From Vibrio marinisediminis (GTDB lineage: Bacteria; Pseudomonadota; Gammaproteobacteria; Enterobacterales; Vibrionaceae), in NCBI RefSeq assembly GCF_014050145.1, contig NZ_JACFYF010000001.1, positions 124,001 to 188,000 of the forward strand: 64,000 nt of DNA. Direction: 5' to 3'. Each line of letters opens with the position of its first letter. The stretch's first letter is position 1. Shown piece by piece: positions 43,039 to 51,133 of the stretch. A program made the translations under genes and the position numbers. Below the pieces are notes generated by a model, which searched no databases, had not been told where the DNA came from, and saw nothing but the letters and a program-made list of their open reading frames with translations.

Positions 43039-43899
43039 CTACACTACTTCATGCTCGATTTCCACAATCTTAACTTTTCTAAATGATAGATATTTTGTAA
43101 AACCTGTAGAGATAATCACCTTACTGTTAGGTGATATACCAACATGCCCCACGATGATGACATCAGAACCATCCAGTTCCCCAACGTCCCCTAGCTTAAA
43201 GTTCCTGATAACTTGTTCTGCTAACTCTGGTGACAAGCTAATACTAGGCTCTTTTCGATAGTCACCATAGTTAAGCCAAAGGACACCTTTCTTATCGATA
43301 TTAAGGTTGTTGATTGGACCCCAAAAAATGTATTCCTTCCCAATATGCATTTCACTAGCGTTGGCGATTGGCACTAAATAGTCAGCCAAAACCCCATTAA
43401 TGACGTCTCTACCTCCATCAGCCACGATGTGTATCGTTTGTCCTTTGTCTGCATAATTCGGATTACGACATAAATTCGTTAGTAAGGCTCTTAATGATTT
43501 ATTGATTGGAAAGCCAGACGAACCACCTATCCCTATATTTCGCTTTTGTGTTAAGCGCGTTGATTCTTCGTCACCATGCTTACCATTGTCTTGAGAGACA
43601 TAGAGTTGTTTAGTATTAGCTCTATCCAAATCAACCCAGATATCAGAAGATAACTCGCCCTCTTCCGCTTCATCTTCACCTTCTGGCTTGATAAGAACAG
43701 TAGAAGCATCACATCCATCTTCATGCCTAGCTCCGAAACAAGCCATCCGGTCGATTTTTGATGTTGAGTATCCTTTTACATACCAAGACTTATGACCGCA
43801 TACCTTACAATCAATCATACCTCGGTATTTATCTGGATTCGCTTCATACTGCTCAGTAGAGCAATCACTGCCATCTTCTCGATATCTTGAAATAAGCAT
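43039..43899 (-). CDS. Unknown protein with a Cys-rich N-terminus
   Basis: 286 residues from ATG 43899 (TGAGGT six bases before; the longer frame begins with GTG 43911). The N-terminal ~70 residues have CKVCGHKSWYVKGY...MACFGARHEDGCD, a probable zinc-binding knuckle. A middle region (TQKRNIGIGGSSGFPINKSLRALLTNLC) and a C-terminal beta-rich domain follow (GPINNLNIDKKGVLWLNYGDY...KVIISTGFTKYLSFR). I recognise no family. It is next to int, in the cargo block, and reads against the neighbours. Confidence 0.7.
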   Translation of the reverse strand: MLISRYREDGSDCSTEQYEANPDKYRGMIDCKVCGHKSWYVKGYSTSKIDRMACFGARHEDGCDASTVLIKPEGEDEAEEGELSSDIWVDLDRANTKQLYVSQDNGKHGDEESTRLTQKRNIGIGGSSGFPINKSLRALLTNLCRNPNYADKGQTIHIVADGGRDVINGVLADYLVPIANASEMHIGKEYIFWGPINNLNIDKKGVLWLNYGDYRKEPSISLSPELAEQVIRNFKLGDVGELDGSDVIIVGHVGISPNSKVIISTGFTKYLSFRKVKIVEIEHEVV

Positions 43900-44046
43900 A
43901 TGCAACCTCACACAAAAGTATTAGATCAAAATATCAAGTGCTGATGCTGTCAGCTAACGAATTCAACTACCTATGTGAAGCGGATCAACTCCTATTTGTG
44001 CGTTTTTTAACATTCAAACATTGTTTCTGATTTCTCACGCGATAAA

Positions 44047-44062
44047 CTGTATTTATATACAG
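44047..44062. promoter_or_regulatory. LexA (SOS) box before the integrase gene
   Basis: ACTGTATTTATATACAGT: CTGT-N8-ACAG with all eight core bases exact and a fully AT spacer, one of the best possible LexA sites. It ends 18 bases before the integrase ATG at 44081, so the integrase promoter is probably shut by LexA and opened by DNA damage. Confidence 0.88.
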
Positions 44063-44080
44063 TTAAAAGTAGCTAACTCA

Positions 44081-45111
44081 ATGTCTATCAGAAACTTAAA
44101 AGATGGTTCACCCAAACCTTGGGTTTGTGATTGCTACCCAAGTGGGCGAAGTGGAAAACGTATCCGAAAACGCTTTGCGACCAAAGGTGAAGCTGTCGCA
44201 TTTGAAAAGTTCACCATGAAGGAGTTGGACGAAAAACCATGGTTAGGTGTAAAGAGTGATTACAGACGACTCTCTGATGTTATTGATGTTTGGTATCGGC
44301 ACTATGGAAGAACGCTAGTAAATGGCGATGTGATCTATCAAAAATTCAAACTGATGGTTGAAGCCATGAACAACCCTATTGCCACTTTGTTTACCGCAAA
44401 GATGTATGGCGAGTTCCGTAGCCTTCGAATGGCAGGACAAATTAACTTTGTCGATTACCGCTGGCAGAAAGGTGCGCCAAGCGTATCAACGTTAAATTCT
44501 GAACTGGCGAGATTTAAAGCCGTGTTCAGCAAGTTGAAAGAACTGGGTGAATGGGACTTGCCGCATCCACTTGAAGAGTTGAAACCATTTAGAGAAGCTG
44601 AACGCGAGATGGCATTCATTCCTAAAGAGAAGCTACCTGAACTTATAGAGCTGGTTGGTCAACACAATCGCAGTGACATGTTGAAGATAGTCAAGATATG
44701 CCTTGCAACAGGCGCACGGTGGAACGAAGCGGCGCAGTTACGCGGTAGCCAACTGAGCAAGTATAAAATCACTTATACCAATACCAAGACAAAGAAAAAC
44801 CGCACTGTCCCTATTTCTAACGCGCTTTATGAAGAGATCTATAAACCTAGCTCTGGAAAGCTGTTTGAAGAGTGCTACACGCCCTTCTGCTACATTCTTA
44901 AGAATAAACTAGGATCTACCTTCCTAAAGGACAAGCATCGCATGTGCTTCGCCATACGTTCGCCAGCCACTTCATGATGAATGGCGGTAATATTTTGGTA
45001 TTGCGTGATGTGCTTGGGCATGCCGATATTTCAATGACGATGCGGTATGCGCATTTCGCTCCCGATCACTTAGCAGAGACCATTGAAAAGAACCCTCTCG
45101 CCTTTCTATAA
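44081..45111 (+). pseudogene. int: Tyrosine integrase of prophage B, one-base frameshift
   Basis: Start at ATG 44081 (MSIRNLKDGSPKPWVCDCYPSG, the usual opening of P2/kappa-type integrases). The frame runs to about 44914, then one base is missing compared with the copy at 7892-8353 (GGATCTACC here for G-I-N/Y-L-P). The expected frame continues as LPKGQASHVLRHTFASHF...LGHADISMTMRYAHF to TAA 45111. With the base restored it is 343 residues. Arg of TGARWNE is before, and HxxR, LGH and Tyr after the break, so the product as read lacks its active site. Either true decay or a sequencing error; as read, the prophage could not excise by itself. Confidence 0.9.
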
Positions 45112-45172
45112 ATGCATATATTCGAATAGACATGCACTTTCCAACATTTGCACAAAATAAAAGTGTCTCAGG

Positions 45173-45193
45173 TGTAGACACTTTGTAGACACT
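45173..45193. repeat. Arm-type integrase site pair at the right end
   Basis: TGTAGACACT at 45173 and 45184, 11 bases apart, plus an inverted AGTGTCT at 45162. The left end has a similar pair with the same spacing (9583, 9594). Confidence 0.65.
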
Positions 45194-45208
45194 TTCCAAA
45201 TTTCAGGC

Positions 45209-45234
45209 AAAAAAAGAGCCGCAAAAAGCGGCTC
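45209..45234 (-). terminator. guaC terminator (functional copy)
   Basis: GAGCCGC / GCGGCTC stem with an A5 loop, followed on the minus strand by seven T, 34 bases after the guaC stop. It was brought in by the prophage together with the new 3' end of guaC. Confidence 0.85.
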
Positions 45235-45267
45235 TCAATTATTCGAATTTTCCGAAACGTTCTAGTT

Positions 45268-46311
45268 TCACTCTTTACCGTATACGTTGTTTTCTTGCTC
45301 TTGTACGCGGATAAATGTCGTGCGCTTCGTTAGCTCTTTAAGCTTTGCTGCGCCTACATATGTACACGTTGAACGTACGCCGCCAAGGATGTCAGAAATC
45401 GTTTCGTGAACACTGCCACGGAATGGCAATAGTACGGTTTTTCCTTCAGCTGCACGGTATTTTGCAACACCACCAGAGTGCTTAGCCATTGCTGACTGTG
45501 AAGACATGCCGTAGAACTTCATGAATGTCTTGCCGTCTTGTTCAATAAGCTCGCCGCCTGACTCTTCGTGGCCCGCTAACATACCACCAAGCATCACGAA
45601 ATCAGCACCGCCACCAAATGCTTTAGATACGTCCCCCGCACAAGAACAGCCACCGTCACCAATAATCATACCGCCTAGACCGTGCGCAGCGTCGCCACAC
45701 TCAATAATGGCAGACAATTGTGGGTAGCCAACACCTGTTTTAACGCGAGTTGTACATACCGAACCAGGACCAATACCCACTTTTACGATGTCGGCGCCCG
45801 CTAGAATAAGCTCTTCACACATATCGCCCGTTACTACATTACCCGCTGAGATAACTTTGTCTGGGAATTCAGCACGCACTTTCTCTACGTACTCAACAAG
45901 GTGTTCAGAGTAACCGTTAGCGATATCGACACAAATAAAGATAAGCTCATCAGAAAGTGCCATGATGTCTTTGGTCTTCTGGAAGTCGGCTTCCGAAGTA
46001 CCCGTTGAAACCATCACGTTGTTTAGTTGTGATTTTTCAGCACCTTTCACAAACTCTGCCCAGTCGGCAACTGTGTAGTGTTTGTGTACTGCAGTCATTA
46101 CACCATGCTCAGCTAGGGCTTTAGCCATCGCAAAGCTTCCCACAGAGTCCATATTCGCGGCAATGACAGGTACGCCAGACCATTGACGACCACTATGCTT
46201 GAATGTAAAATCGCGGGTTAAATTTACTTGAGAACGACTTTTTAGTGTTGAACGCTTCGGGCGAAATAGTACATCTTTAAAGCCTAACTTAAGTTCTTGT
46301 TCGATACGCAT
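45268..46311 (-). CDS. guaC: GMP reductase, with a phage-supplied C-terminus
   Basis: 347 residues, full length. IMP dehydrogenase/GMP reductase TIM barrel, catalytic Cys186 in [18 protein letters not shown]-type phosphate loop ([17 protein letters not shown]). It reduces GMP to IMP with NADPH. The att core 45491-45519 falls near codon 265, so the last ~82 residues come from the phage; the protein changes at only a few positions from the displaced end at 9220. Insertion keeps the gene functional. The leader contains an attenuator-like hairpin. Confidence 0.96.
   Translation of the reverse strand: MRIEQELKLGFKDVLFRPKRSTLKSRSQVNLTRDFTFKHSGRQWSGVPVIAANMDSVGSFAMAKALAEHGVMTAVHKHYTVADWAEFVKGAEKSQLNNVMVSTGTSEADFQKTKDIMALSDELIFICVDIANGYSEHLVEYVEKVRAEFPDKVISAGNVVTGDMCEELILAGADIVKVGIGPGSVCTTRVKTGVGYPQLSAIIECGDAAHGLGGMIIGDGGCSCAGDVSKAFGGGADFVMLGGMLAGHEESGGELIEQDGKTFMKFYGMSSQSAMAKHSGGVAKYRAAEGKTVLLPFRGSVHETISDILGGVRSTCTYVGAAKLKELTKRTTFIRVQEQENNVYGKE
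45491..45519. repeat. attR core (29 bp)
   Basis: Identical to 9443-9471. On its left lies the phage-borne 3' end of guaC, on its right the bacterial part. Confidence 0.88.
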
Positions 46312-46809
46312 TGTGTAATTCCTTGATTCATATAGCTATGTGTCACAGCAGAGTGCGTTGGTAATTTCGTTTGCAGACGTAATTACTATCTTTCGGACAC
46401 AAAAAAACCGGAGCGTTTGCAGACGCTCCGGTTTTCAGCATTATAGGTCGTGATTTCTTTCTCGCAAGTCTGATAATTCTAAATTTTTTGTGATACAGTT
46501 GGGCTCCCTTGCATATCCAGCAAAATCCATTTTCACTCCAAAACAACAAAATCTTTATCTTTCACCCACTTAACATCAATCTAACGCAAACCTTTGCGCA
46601 AATATTTTCGTGCGCATAGCACTACCGATCCAACCAACTCTAAAAACCGTGATCTAAATCACCTCAAATACCCGCACTTACTAACTGTTAACTCACCAAA
46701 TAATTCAGAAAATTCACGTATTTTTCATCCAAATTCAGATATACTACGCCCAAACCGTACAGCGAACCTTATAATAATTACCTAACTATTCCCCAAAAAG
46801 GCTATTAAC
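46312..46809. other. Divergent intergenic region of guaC and the outer-membrane protein gene
   Basis: About 500 bases with two divergent promoters. The guaC leader has a hairpin with T-run (46407-46432) and a 12-base CGTTTGCAGACG found twice, at 46368 and within the hairpin at 46414. The part from 46550 to 46800 is AT-rich and probably holds the promoter of the 46810 gene. The short open frames here have no ribosome sites. Confidence 0.6.
46407..46432 (-). terminator. Terminator-like hairpin in the guaC leader
   Basis: ACCGGAGCG / CGCTCCGGT, a nine-bp stem with an eight-base loop, followed on the minus strand by seven T, 95 bases before the guaC ATG. No gene ends upstream on that strand, so it is not a leftover of a neighbour. 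It is likely a transcription attenuator of guaC, or the end of a small leader RNA. Confidence 0.7.
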
Positions 46810-47364
46810 ATGCATCATCACTCCAAGACTATTCTTACTGCCGCAATGGCGCTTTTCTGCACGACTGCCGTTTTCGCTGCTGAACAACATTCATTTTATG
46901 GACAAACGGGCGTCTCGACCTTTAGCAAAGACAGTCACTCACAGAGCGGTCTCTATTTTCAAGGTGGTTACAATTACAATTTCACCCCGTTCCTAGCACT
47001 CGATCTTCACTACACCCGCGCAAATTCATTTAACTCTAACTTATCGCAAGGGAGCAATGACTTTACGGTAGAAGCGGATGGATTCGGTGCAGGCATAAAA
47101 CTAGAACACTATATGGGGCGAGTTAACTTCCTAGCTAAAACTGGAATCAGTGCCTTACAGATCACCCAAGAGTCTTGGAACCAAAGTACACTTCGATTTG
47201 AGAAAACCAAAAATAGCGAGACAAGCCCATACGTCGAAGTCGGTGTTGGTATGATGTCTCCATGGACTAAAAACCTTAACATTAGCCTAAATTATAACTA
47301 CCAACTTGCTGGTGATACTTGGGATATTTCAACATTTTCTGTTAATGGCAATTACTACTTTTAA
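46810..47364 (+). CDS. Outer-membrane beta-barrel protein
   Basis: 184 residues with a clear signal peptide (cleavage after VFA, AAEQHSFYG). The mature part alternates amphipathic strands (GLYFQGGYNYNFTPFLALDLHYTRAN, VNFLAKTGISALQITQES, NLNISLNYNYQL) and ends with an aromatic, YYF, as outer-membrane barrels do. An eight-strand OmpA/OmpX-type barrel is likely. Specific role unknown. Confidence 0.82.
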   Translation: MHHHSKTILTAAMALFCTTAVFAAEQHSFYGQTGVSTFSKDSHSQSGLYFQGGYNYNFTPFLALDLHYTRANSFNSNLSQGSNDFTVEADGFGAGIKLEHYMGRVNFLAKTGISALQITQESWNQSTLRFEKTKNSETSPYVEVGVGMMSPWTKNLNISLNYNYQLAGDTWDISTFSVNGNYYF

Positions 47365-47380
47365 TCACGCAAAATAACAG

Positions 47381-47409
47381 ATTGATTGACGCTCAAAGTA
47401 GCGTTCAAT
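47381..47409. terminator. Hairpin between convergent genes
   Basis: GATTGACGCT / AGCGTTCAATC stem with one bulge, between the outer-membrane protein gene and the end of nnr; it could serve both directions. No long T-run. Confidence 0.5.
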
Positions 47410-47412
47410 CCG

Positions 47413-48906
47413 TTAAGTATGGTGAATAACATGGCGAATACTGTTCACCACATCTGAAGCGCAAAGACCAATGAGCCCATACGTTGCAACATTATAATCG
47501 GCAGCGCAGCTATGAAGCATGACACCTTTTCTTGCCGCCATCTCCAATGAGCGACCTTGCGCTAACAAAGAAACAATAACGCCTGTTAATGCATCTCCCA
47601 TCCCTCCCGTCGCCATTCCTGCATTGCCAGCACTACAAACATACGTGCCATGCTCACTGCAAACTAACGTACCAGCGCCTTTTAATACCACCACACCGCC
47701 ATAGCACTGTTGAAGCTTCACCACTGAGCGATACCGATTTTGTTCGATCTCAGTAACCGTACAATCCAGTAGCTTTGCTGCTTCCCCTGGGTGTGGTGTG
47801 ATAATACGTTGATCATCATAATTGGGCTGAATGGCTAAGAAATGCAGTGCATCCGCATCAAGTACTTTTGGTAAAGTCGTACTCGAGAAAAAATCAAAAA
47901 GCTGTTTCGAATGAGACTCTCTACCGAGACCAGGTCCAAGAGCAAAAGCGTCACACCATGCCAGTCTTTGTTGGCAATTGTCTTCACTCCAATGAGAAAA
48001 CATCACTTCAGGCGTGGCAACTAACCCAGCAATCATATTCTTCTCTTGTGTTAAACAAGCGGTTAAACCAGCACCTGATTTAAGACAAGCATGAGCAGCA
48101 ATAAGTACCGCGCCACCTAACCCGTAATCACCACCAACCAACAATGCCTTACCTTGCGACCCTTTGTGCGCGCATGGGCTACGCTGCCTTAACGCCTGAA
48201 TAAGGTGTGCTGAGTCCCACCAAACTTTCGTGTTTTGTATCCGCTCAAAATGTTGATGTACCGCTAAGCCTGAAAAGTGTAAATCGCCAACAAATGCTCT
48301 CGCCTGCCCTGTCACTAACCCCTGCTTGATACCAATAAATGTCATGGTGTGGGCAGCTTGAATACAGCAACCCAACACACTTCCTGTATCACTGCATAAG
48401 CCAGAAGGGAGATCCACAGACACAGTGGCAACATGAGCATCGTTGACTTTTTCGATCACGATTCTCATTTCATCTCTGACCGTGCCACTCAAACCGGTCC
48501 CTAGCAACGCGTCGACCACTACATCATAATGTCCAATTTGTTCTAGCTTGACCGGTTTAACCTGACCACCAGCCAACACAAAATCGTGATAGGCTCGCTT
48601 TGCATCATCAGTTAATTTATCAGGCGAGACAAGCGCCCAAAGCGTAACATTAATACCGGACTGAATAGCCCGTTGCCCGACGATATAACCATCGCCGCCA
48701 TTGTTCCCACCACCACACAGTATCAACAGTGTTATCTCACGACCATATTGGTCAATAACAAGATTGAACACCGCCTCACCTGCCGACTGCATCAACGAGT
48801 ACATTTCAAAACCCGCTAATTTTGCGGCATCCACTTCCCCCTTTTTCACTTGCTGCGCGCGAAATAACGGTTGAGGGTGCGATACAAAAGGGGCAATGTG
48901 CGACAT
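47413..48906 (-). CDS. nnr: Bifunctional NAD(P)H-hydrate epimerase / ADP-dependent dehydratase
   Basis: About 497 residues from ATG 48906, chosen because AAGGAG stands five bases before it; the longer frame to 48948 has no ribosome site. The N-terminal domain (1-210) is the epimerase: CGGGNNGGDGYIVG and ALLGTGLSGTVRDE. The C-terminal ribokinase-like domain is the dehydratase: HKGSQGKALLVGGDYGLGGAVLIAAHA, ALGPGLGR, ITPHPGEAAKLL, LKGAGTLV and NAGMATGGMGDALTG. It repairs damaged NADHX and NADPHX in the cytoplasm. Confidence 0.95.
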   Translation of the reverse strand: MSHIAPFVSHPQPLFRAQQVKKGEVDAAKLAGFEMYSLMQSAGEAVFNLVIDQYGREITLLILCGGGNNGGDGYIVGQRAIQSGINVTLWALVSPDKLTDDAKRAYHDFVLAGGQVKPVKLEQIGHYDVVVDALLGTGLSGTVRDEMRIVIEKVNDAHVATVSVDLPSGLCSDTGSVLGCCIQAAHTMTFIGIKQGLVTGQARAFVGDLHFSGLAVHQHFERIQNTKVWWDSAHLIQALRQRSPCAHKGSQGKALLVGGDYGLGGAVLIAAHACLKSGAGLTACLTQEKNMIAGLVATPEVMFSHWSEDNCQQRLAWCDAFALGPGLGRESHSKQLFDFFSSTTLPKVLDADALHFLAIQPNYDDQRIITPHPGEAAKLLDCTVTEIEQNRYRSVVKLQQCYGGVVVLKGAGTLVCSEHGTYVCSAGNAGMATGGMGDALTGVIVSLLAQGRSLEMAARKGVMLHSCAADYNVATYGLIGLCASDVVNSIRHVIHHT

Positions 48907-48954
48907 CATATCTCCTTGCTCTTCGCTGATGACGAATATTAAGACCATACTAAA

Positions 48955-48981
48955 AAGGCTAGCTTATAATAAGCTAGCCTT
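48955..48981 (-). terminator. Intrinsic terminator of the PAS / response-regulator operon
   Basis: AAGGCTAGCTTA / TAAGCTAGCCTT with a three-base loop; the minus strand continues with TTTTTAG. It lies between the PAS gene and nnr, both leftward. Confidence 0.8.
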
Positions 48982-49008
48982 CATTAATGCGCTTCAAGGT
49001 TAGAAATA

Positions 49009-49446
49009 CTATTTACCTTGCGAAGCCAATGCTTCCGCTGTCGCATCTTGAATGGACAAAAATAACGAGCGGATCTCTCCGGTAGGCGTACGCATTGGAT
49101 TCAAAGTAATGTGTTGATACATGAAATCTGCCTGCTGAGTCACAGGGCGCACATTACGGCACTTAAACAAGTACGGTCTTTGTTGCCATGTAATGAAACT
49201 ACGACAACCTAAGTCATAAACTGGCTTAGTTTTTAGTTTAAACCAATCTGGTGGAATTTCTGGGAACAACTCAAACAGCGACTTACCAATCGCATCATGT
49301 GCTTGGATACCACTATGGTGCGTCATAAACCCGTTCCATACTTGAACATTATGATCGCGATCGAGTACCACTAGCCCTAGGTCGACGTTCTGTACCATGT
49401 CGACCATCCAATGGAATTGCTCAAATTCTGCCGGCAAATTTAGCAT
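49009..49446 (-). CDS. Single PAS-domain protein
   Basis: 145 residues, almost all PAS fold: VDLGLVVLDRDHNVQVWNGFMTHHSGI...AIGKSLFELFPEIPPDWFK and a C-terminal ITLNPMRTPTGEIRSLFLSIQDAT. No output domain. Its ATG overlaps the stop of the response regulator (TAATG), so the two are made together; the PAS protein probably senses a signal for, or interacts with, a kinase acting on it. Confidence 0.87.
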   Translation of the reverse strand: MLNLPAEFEQFHWMVDMVQNVDLGLVVLDRDHNVQVWNGFMTHHSGIQAHDAIGKSLFELFPEIPPDWFKLKTKPVYDLGCRSFITWQQRPYLFKCRNVRPVTQQADFMYQHITLNPMRTPTGEIRSLFLSIQDATAEALASQGK

Positions 49447-50456
49447 TAAGCATCCTCCATTAAGTACGACAATTTGTTGTCCAACAGCGGTAATGACTCA
49501 TCAACAAACATAAACAGTAAATCACAACGAATCGACGTACCGTCGATTTTATAGCTCACTTCAAAAGTCATGGTCTTTTTAAATGTTCCACCAGTTGAGT
49601 TGATCACCGAATCAATCGAGATATGTTGACCCAGTAATACTGGAGAGCTTTGGAAGAAGCGAACTTCAACTTGTTGCCCTAACCCTTGCAAAAAAGAGCC
49701 AACTAAAATATTGGACACATCCATCAACAGTTCAAGCTCTTCTAACTCTTCACTGTCAGCAGGAATTTTCATCAACTTCTTCAAGTCAGAAACACTGGAG
49801 TCGCTCAGCAAGACCAGGGCTTCCCCTGCAATGCCTTCGCCACTAAAACCCTGACAAACACCTGAAACCTGATCGTTATTAGAGAGATCACGCAGTGCCA
49901 TGTGTAACTCACTAACTTCAAAAATATTGACGTTAGGCAGAGGTAGATGAACAAACACATCGAAATGACGCGCCAACGCATCAGCGGCACGACCAATCGA
50001 AACGTTCGCCACTTCCATATAAATATCACGGCGACGCAGTGCTGGGGAAAGAACAGGTGTAGCAGGGACGTAAGCTGCTCTGTTTCGCTCTGCTGGTAAT
50101 ACCAATTCAGATAGAACTTGCTTAAGTGCCTGTTGGTCAATGGGCTTCTGCAGGAACGCTTTCGCGCCAAGCGCCATCACTCGTTCTTTAGCCTTAGGCT
50201 GAATATCACCAGAAACGACAACAACGTTCACATCAATGTTGCGTTTTTTAATTTCTTCCAATGTGCCAAAACCATCCAGCTCAGGCATGGTTAGGTCAAG
50301 GAACATTATTTTGAATGACTGTTTTTCAAGTTGTTCCAAGGCATCTAACCCGTGAACAGCAAAAGTAATCTCTGCGTTGAGCGTTGCAGGTAAAGAGCGT
50401 GCCATCTGCTTGCGCGCTAGCGCAGAATCATCACAGATTAAGACGGGAAAGGACAT
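49446..50456 (-). CDS. Response regulator with C-terminal CheC-like domain
   Basis: 336 residues from ATG 50456 (MSFPVLICDDSALARKQM); the frame upstream to 50537 lacks a start context. Receiver domain 1-120 with acidic DD, phospho-acceptor Asp in MFLDLTMPELDG, and Lys in FLQKPI. The rest resembles CheC/CheX phosphatases with two ExxN-type sites (MEVANVSIGRAADALA, LLMDVSNILVGSFLQGL). Such fusions remove phosphate from CheY-like proteins or act as a sink. It is encoded with the PAS protein. Confidence 0.88.
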   Translation of the reverse strand: MSFPVLICDDSALARKQMARSLPATLNAEITFAVHGLDALEQLEKQSFKIMFLDLTMPELDGFGTLEEIKKRNIDVNVVVVSGDIQPKAKERVMALGAKAFLQKPIDQQALKQVLSELVLPAERNRAAYVPATPVLSPALRRRDIYMEVANVSIGRAADALARHFDVFVHLPLPNVNIFEVSELHMALRDLSNNDQVSGVCQGFSGEGIAGEALVLLSDSSVSDLKKLMKIPADSEELEELELLMDVSNILVGSFLQGLGQQVEVRFFQSSPVLLGQHISIDSVINSTGGTFKKTMTFEVSYKIDGTSIRCDLLFMFVDESLPLLDNKLSYLMEDA

Positions 50457-50625
50457 CGTAGTACCCACTGCTATTGGTTTAATTTTTAGCAAATTGTAAC
50501 AGATAGTTATCGTGCCAGATACGGCTGAAGCGAGCAAAACAGCTGCGTTTTTAGATTTTTTATTCGTCGTCGTCGGCTATTGAAAACAAACTTGCGTTTA
50601 GTTTTACTGCGTACTGAAATACAAA

Positions 50626-50651
50626 AAAGCCAGCATGAAGATGCTGGCTTT
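50626..50651 (-). terminator. Intrinsic terminator after the TetR-family gene
   Basis: AAAGCCAGCAT / ATGCTGGCTTT stem with a GAAG loop; the minus strand continues with TTTGT. 20 bases beyond the TetR stop. Confidence 0.8.
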
Positions 50652-50671
50652 ACAACTCAATTAAAGGACAA

Positions 50672-51133
50672 CTAGTTGGCCATTTTTATCAATGATTTGC
50701 CAATCAACCACTCTAGTTTTACATCGCTATCATGTCCAAATTTAGCTTCAACCGCTTTGTATAAACGCTCAATACCATTAGCTGCAAATTCATGTGCATT
50801 TTCAGAAGTAACGATGTGATGAAATAGCAAACGTAAGATAGCCAAAAACTCACTATTATCCAGAGCTTTAATCCAGCTGTCCGCAAACTCATTCAAACTC
50901 GCATCAAATTCAAGGTGCTCAACAAACATCTTGAAAATTCGCCCATCTAAAGCTGCGGTAAAATCTGTTTTCTTCGGAAAGTGGTGGCTGATCCCTGTGC
51001 GAGAGACGCCTGTTTGTTGGCTAAGGGTTGTGTAAGACATCTTGTCATAACCAAGACGCAGAAGTTGATCAACAACGGCATCCATGATTTTTTGTATCGT
51101 GATTTCGGTATCTTCTTTACTACGCTTTGGCAT
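50672..51133 (-). CDS. TetR-family transcriptional regulator
   Basis: 153 residues, short for the family (about 190-210). HTH at ~30-58 (MSYTTLSQQTGVSRTGISHHFPKKTDF), followed by a short helical C-terminal domain that should bind ligand and dimerise. Target unknown: the neighbours on its own strand are the response-regulator pair, behind a terminator. A 14-bp palindrome at 51494-51507 is a possible operator in the divergent region, though it is 360 bases away. Confidence 0.87.
   Translation of the reverse strand: MPKRSKEDTEITIQKIMDAVVDQLLRLGYDKMSYTTLSQQTGVSRTGISHHFPKKTDFTAALDGRIFKMFVEHLEFDASLNEFADSWIKALDNSEFLAILRLLFHHIVTSENAHEFAANGIERLYKAVEAKFGHDSDVKLEWLIGKSLIKMAN

Larger units (their letters stand above)
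9443..45519. mobile_element. Prophage B: P2/kappa-like head with Mu-like tail, integrated in guaC
   Basis: About 36 kb between two 29-bp direct repeats inside guaC. It contains an integrase at the right end, CI/Cox/CII control, an HUH replication protein, Ogr, P2-type capsid, terminase and completion genes, Mu-type sheath, tube and baseplate genes, fibre, lysis genes and cargo. All structural classes needed for a contractile-tail phage are present. Lesions are the amber codon in terminase P (20612) and a frameshift in int (near 44915). The closest known type I can name is the Vibrio kappa/K139 group of P2-like phages, with tails like the Mu-type tails of some Vibrio myophages; the exact relationship needs a search. 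Confidence 0.95.

Noticed and set aside
9472-45490. Satellite (P4- or PLE-like) instead of a full prophage
   Set aside because: All head, tail, lysis and replication genes are present, so it is a helper-type prophage; the duplicate ogr is the only satellite-like hint.
46343-46549. Open frame upstream of guaC on the minus strand
   Set aside because: It runs through the leader hairpin and has no ribosome site; the hairpin explains the base pattern.
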